From contig SIAO01000002.1 of NCBI GenBank assembly GCA_009691765.1, forward strand, positions 90,415-154,414: DNA of 64,000 nt, given 5' to 3'. The position numbers and the translations under genes are program-made. The notes under the pieces were generated by a model. That model worked only from the letters and a program-made list of their open reading frames with translations. It had not been told where the DNA came from and searched no databases. Shown in pieces: positions 61,596 to 64,000 of this stretch (its first letter is position 1; every line of letters starts with the position of its first letter). Origin of the DNA: Planctomycetota bacterium (GTDB lineage: Bacteria > Planctomycetota > GCA-002687715).

Positions 61596-62852
61596 TCAGG
61601 CGAGCGTAAAGAGTGCGACGATTTCGAGATGCTGCGTGCCAGCAAATTGATCCACAGGGACACAGCGCTGCATGGTGTAGCCCGCCTTGAGCAAGGCTTG
61701 GGCTTCATCACTAAATTGACGCGGATCGCAAGAAACCAGCACGACGCGCGGGACTTTGAGCGCCGCCATCGATGCCGCTACGCGACGCCCGAGTCCTGAG
61801 CGCGGTGGATCAGCCACCAACACATCCGCAATGCCGCGCGGGTCGTAAAGGTTTTCCATCGCCTCTTCGGCAGTGAGTTGCAAAACAGCGACGCGCTTGT
61901 TCCCCTTCGCATTGGCGCGCAAATCGGCCACCGCAACGGGGTCGGCTTCGACAGCCACCACATGCCCAGCGTCGCGCAATGCCGTGAGCGCGAACAAACC
62001 CACGCCCGAGCACAGATCCACGGCGCGTGTCTTCGCATTCATCGGGCCAACCAGCTCTTGCACCAGTTTGGCCAAGGCCGTAGCGCCTTCCGCGTGTCCT
62101 TGGAAAAACACGCCGGCAGAAACGCGCATGCGTACGCCGTCGACTTCCTCGTGAACCGCCGGGATGCCGCGCAAATATCGGTCACCCTTCTTGGTGCGCA
62201 GCATCACGTTCGCAGGGATCGTCACGGGATCGAGGCCGCGCGGCAACGCTTCCCCTTCGAACACCACCAGTTGCTCGCCAGTCGTCGCCGACGCGCGCAA
62301 CTCGACCGACTGCACACCGGCGCAATGCCCGTCGAGAAACATGCGCAACTCTTCAACCAAAGGATGCAGCGCAAGGCAATGATCCACCGCAACAAGCGCG
62401 CGCGATCCGACGCCGGATGCATCAGCCTTGCTGATCCACGCGAGGCGCCCGCTGCGGTCAGGTATGAAACGCGCGTGATTGCGGTGGCCTTTGACCAAGC
62501 CCCCGGGGATGCGCACGGGCTCAATCACAGCGGCATCAACGCCGATGCGCGCGAGCAGCGCTTGCAACACTTCCACTTTCAGCGCGGCGGCGCCGGATGG
62601 AACCACATGCAGCATCGAGCAACCGCCGCATCCATCAGGCGTGTCGTAAACACAAGGCGACACGCGACGCAACGCAGAAGGCGTGAGCACTTCAATAAGC
62701 CGCGCACGGTCGTGACGCCGGCCGCAATCGGCCAGTTCGACATCCACGTCCTCGCCCGGCAACGCGCCCGGCACGAACACGACTTTGCCCTCGTGGCGAG
62801 CGATCCCTTCGCCGTCGGCACCCATGGCATCAATTTTTAGACGCAGGCTCAA
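61596..62852 (-). CDS. RlmD/RumA-type 23S rRNA (uracil-5-)-methyltransferase
   Basis: 418 aa. It is a SAM-dependent m5U methyltransferase. The N-terminal TRAM domain (D-A-M-G-A-D-G-E-G-I-A-R-H) is followed by the [4Fe-4S] cysteines in S-P-C-V-Y-D-T-P-D-G-C-G-G-C, with a probable fourth in D-H-C-L-A-L. The SAM loop is V-D-L-C-S-G-V-G-L-F, then VADPPRSGLG and the catalytic Cys in VLVSCDPRQF. The start is TTG 62852, overlapping the nagZ stop (TTGA); ATG 62825 is the alternative. RlmD and RlmC/TrmA-type targets are not separable here. Confidence 0.9.
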   Translation of the reverse strand: MSLRLKIDAMGADGEGIARHEGKVVFVPGALPGEDVDVELADCGRRHDRARLIEVLTPSALRRVSPCVYDTPDGCGGCSMLHVVPSGAAALKVEVLQALLARIGVDAAVIEPVRIPGGLVKGHRNHARFIPDRSGRLAWISKADASGVGSRALVAVDHCLALHPLVEELRMFLDGHCAGVQSVELRASATTGEQLVVFEGEALPRGLDPVTIPANVMLRTKKGDRYLRGIPAVHEEVDGVRMRVSAGVFFQGHAEGATALAKLVQELVGPMNAKTRAVDLCSGVGLFALTALRDAGHVVAVEADPVAVADLRANAKGNKRVAVLQLTAEEAMENLYDPRGIADVLVADPPRSGLGRRVAASMAALKVPRVVLVSCDPRQFSDEAQALLKAGYTMQRCVPVDQFAGTQHLEIVALFTLA

Positions 62853-64000
62853 GTGTTCACACCCTCCAGGCGCACTGGCAATCTCCCGAAGGGTTGCGTG
62901 CGGCCTAACAATACCTTCGCCAGCGCTTCCAGTTGCGCGTCACGGAAACCGTAGCTGGCCAGCATGGCACAGTTCGCGGATTCAGGCACAACTTCCAAAT
63001 CGAAGGGCGAACGCAACGCGAGCAACACCACGCGAGGGTGCGCGGCGCATAACGCGCGTGCGAGGTCGGCTTGTGCACCAATGCTGCGCGCAGCGGTGAG
63101 GGCCAACAGGACCGTTTGGTGCTCAGCAGCCTTCGCAATTGCCGAGCCAATCGTCACTGCGTCCGGACGCGCTGGAATGCGCAATACGGACACGTTGTCG
63201 CCAAGAGCTTGCACCAAGGCAGACCCATCCGCTTCGCCGCGCAAAGGGTCTTCCACCAGAGTGCCTGCTTCGAGCACGGGCAAGAGGAGCAAGATGGAAT
63301 TGGTCGTGCTCTGTCCTGCTGCGCCATACACCGCACGGGCAGGAGCGCTGTTCGTCGACAAACGAGCGTTGCCAGCATGCAAGGGCACAAGACGTTTCGG
63401 ATCGCTCAACACCGTGATGGCGCGGCCAGCGATGGCGGCGGCCAATTGGTGCGCCTCGGATGTCAGCGCCGTCATGTCCGCGATCGAACGCGATGCCTGC
63501 GGCAGAAGCGAATCTCGCACAGTGGTCGCACGCAACACACTGTTACGCGCTCCGGCGCACCACGATTCAGAGCGTGCGATGCCTTCCACCAGCACAGCGC
63601 GCGCTTCGCGTTGCAACGCGGCGTCGCTACACACCGTCAGCACATCGTGGCCCGCTGCGAGCGCATTGCGGATGGCCGCAGCGAAATCGAAACGCTGCCC
63701 TATCGCGCCCATTTCCATGTCGTCGGTGAGCACGAGCCCTGTGAACTCGAGCTTGCCGCGCAAGAGATCGGTCGTGATGGCGCGACTGAATGTTGCGGGG
63801 TTTTTAGCGTCGAGCGCTTGGTAGACCACATGACTGGTCATCACCAGCGGCACTGCCGCACGTACGGCCGCGCTGAATGGTGCGAGGTGCTGTGCGTGAT
63901 CCTGCGCTGCAACGAAGGGCAAGTCCAAATGCGAATCCACATTGGCGCTACCAAGGCCGGGGAAATGTTTGGCACACGGCAGCACACCACCAGCGTGCAG
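62849..64000 (-). CDS. Beta-N-acetylhexosaminidase NagZ-like, GH3 (5'-truncated by window edge)
   Basis: Only the last 383 or so codons lie in the window; the frame is open through base 64000, so the start is to the right. GH3/NagZ landmarks are PCAKHFPGLGSANVDSHLDLP (split here as KHFPG and D-S-H, the Lys-His pair and catalytic His) and LVLTDDMEMGAIG (nucleophile Asp). A C-terminal second domain (about 200 residues, including VLLALRSPFDLEV) makes it longer than enteric NagZ, as in two-domain Gram-positive/planctomycete-like forms. It removes GlcNAc from muropeptides. Its stop overlaps the RlmD TTG start by 4 nt. Confidence 0.88.
   Translation of the reverse strand: MHAGGVLPCAKHFPGLGSANVDSHLDLPFVAAQDHAQHLAPFSAAVRAAVPLVMTSHVVYQALDAKNPATFSRAITTDLLRGKLEFTGLVLTDDMEMGAIGQRFDFAAAIRNALAAGHDVLTVCSDAALQREARAVLVEGIARSESWCAGARNSVLRATTVRDSLLPQASRSIADMTALTSEAHQLAAAIAGRAITVLSDPKRLVPLHAGNARLSTNSAPARAVYGAAGQSTTNSILLLLPVLEAGTLVEDPLRGEADGSALVQALGDNVSVLRIPARPDAVTIGSAIAKAAEHQTVLLALTAARSIGAQADLARALCAAHPRVVLLALRSPFDLEVVPESANCAMLASYGFRDAQLEALAKVLLGRTQPFGRLPVRLEGVNT

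Overview
The window is a GC-rich, densely packed bacterial chromosome segment with about 45 protein genes, no tRNA or rRNA, no CRISPR array, and no recognisable transposase, phage or plasmid gene. The gene content points to a Planctomycetota-like organism (inference). It includes a DUF1587/1592/1588/1585 cytochrome followed by a DUF1552 protein, a secreted lamin-tail-domain protein, remnants of an ECF sigma factor and a Ser/Thr kinase, an octahaem cytochrome, a CBM9/DUF5916 outer-membrane protein and many secreted hydrolases. Verrucomicrobia or Acidobacteria cannot be excluded from sequence alone.

Layout. 1-3.5 kb: the end of a ribose-type ABC importer (ATPase, permease) and a Gfo/Idh/MocA oxidoreductase with an N-terminal DUF2007-like domain. 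3.5-5 kb: LemA, then two broken regulators meeting tail to tail (the N-terminus of a Ser/Thr kinase and the N-terminal part of an ECF sigma factor). 5-12.9 kb: acetoacetyl-CoA synthetase, three uncharacterised envelope or cytosolic proteins, and a large secreted PcRGLX/YetA-like putative polysaccharide-degrading protein with a strong terminator. 13-24.6 kb: a DUF255 thioredoxin-like protein, a membrane spermidine-synthase-like protein, a HAD phosphatase, an OPA-family MFS transporter, a phosphatase-cytochrome c' lipoprotein, asparaginase, a GIDE-LemA fusion and an RluA pseudouridine synthase. 24.6-24.9 kb: a noncoding 105-bp tandem palindromic repeat. 25-35.9 kb: YaaA, a saccharopine-dehydrogenase-like protein, IspH, CBM9/DUF5916, a HEAT protein, an M28 peptidase, the octahaem cytochrome, QueF and the lamin-tail protein. 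36-50 kb: type III glutamine synthetase with its terminator, an NAD-dependent epimerase, an OPT transporter, the DUF1592 and DUF1552 proteins, an inositol-monophosphatase-like protein, a DEDDh exonuclease, an M14 carboxypeptidase and tryptophan 2,3-dioxygenase. 50-57 kb: an AddAB-type helicase-nuclease. 57-64 kb: a structured intergenic region, a primary-type sigma factor, MurQ, peptidase E, a class V aminotransferase, RlmD-type rRNA methyltransferase and a partial NagZ.

How the genes work together. Most genes stand alone or in pairs with tight overlaps. Real couplings include the ABC ATPase-permease pair, LemA with the broken kinase, the M28 peptidase with the octahaem cytochrome, OPT-DUF1592-DUF1552-IMPase, AddB-AddA and NagZ-RlmD. 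MurQ and NagZ within 6 kb suggest peptidoglycan recycling. The most general pattern I see is regulatory. Many first genes carry a TANNNT hexamer 6-9 nt before the start codon, which would give leaderless or nearly leaderless mRNAs. Others carry a clear Shine-Dalgarno sequence instead. This pattern also decided several start codons below.
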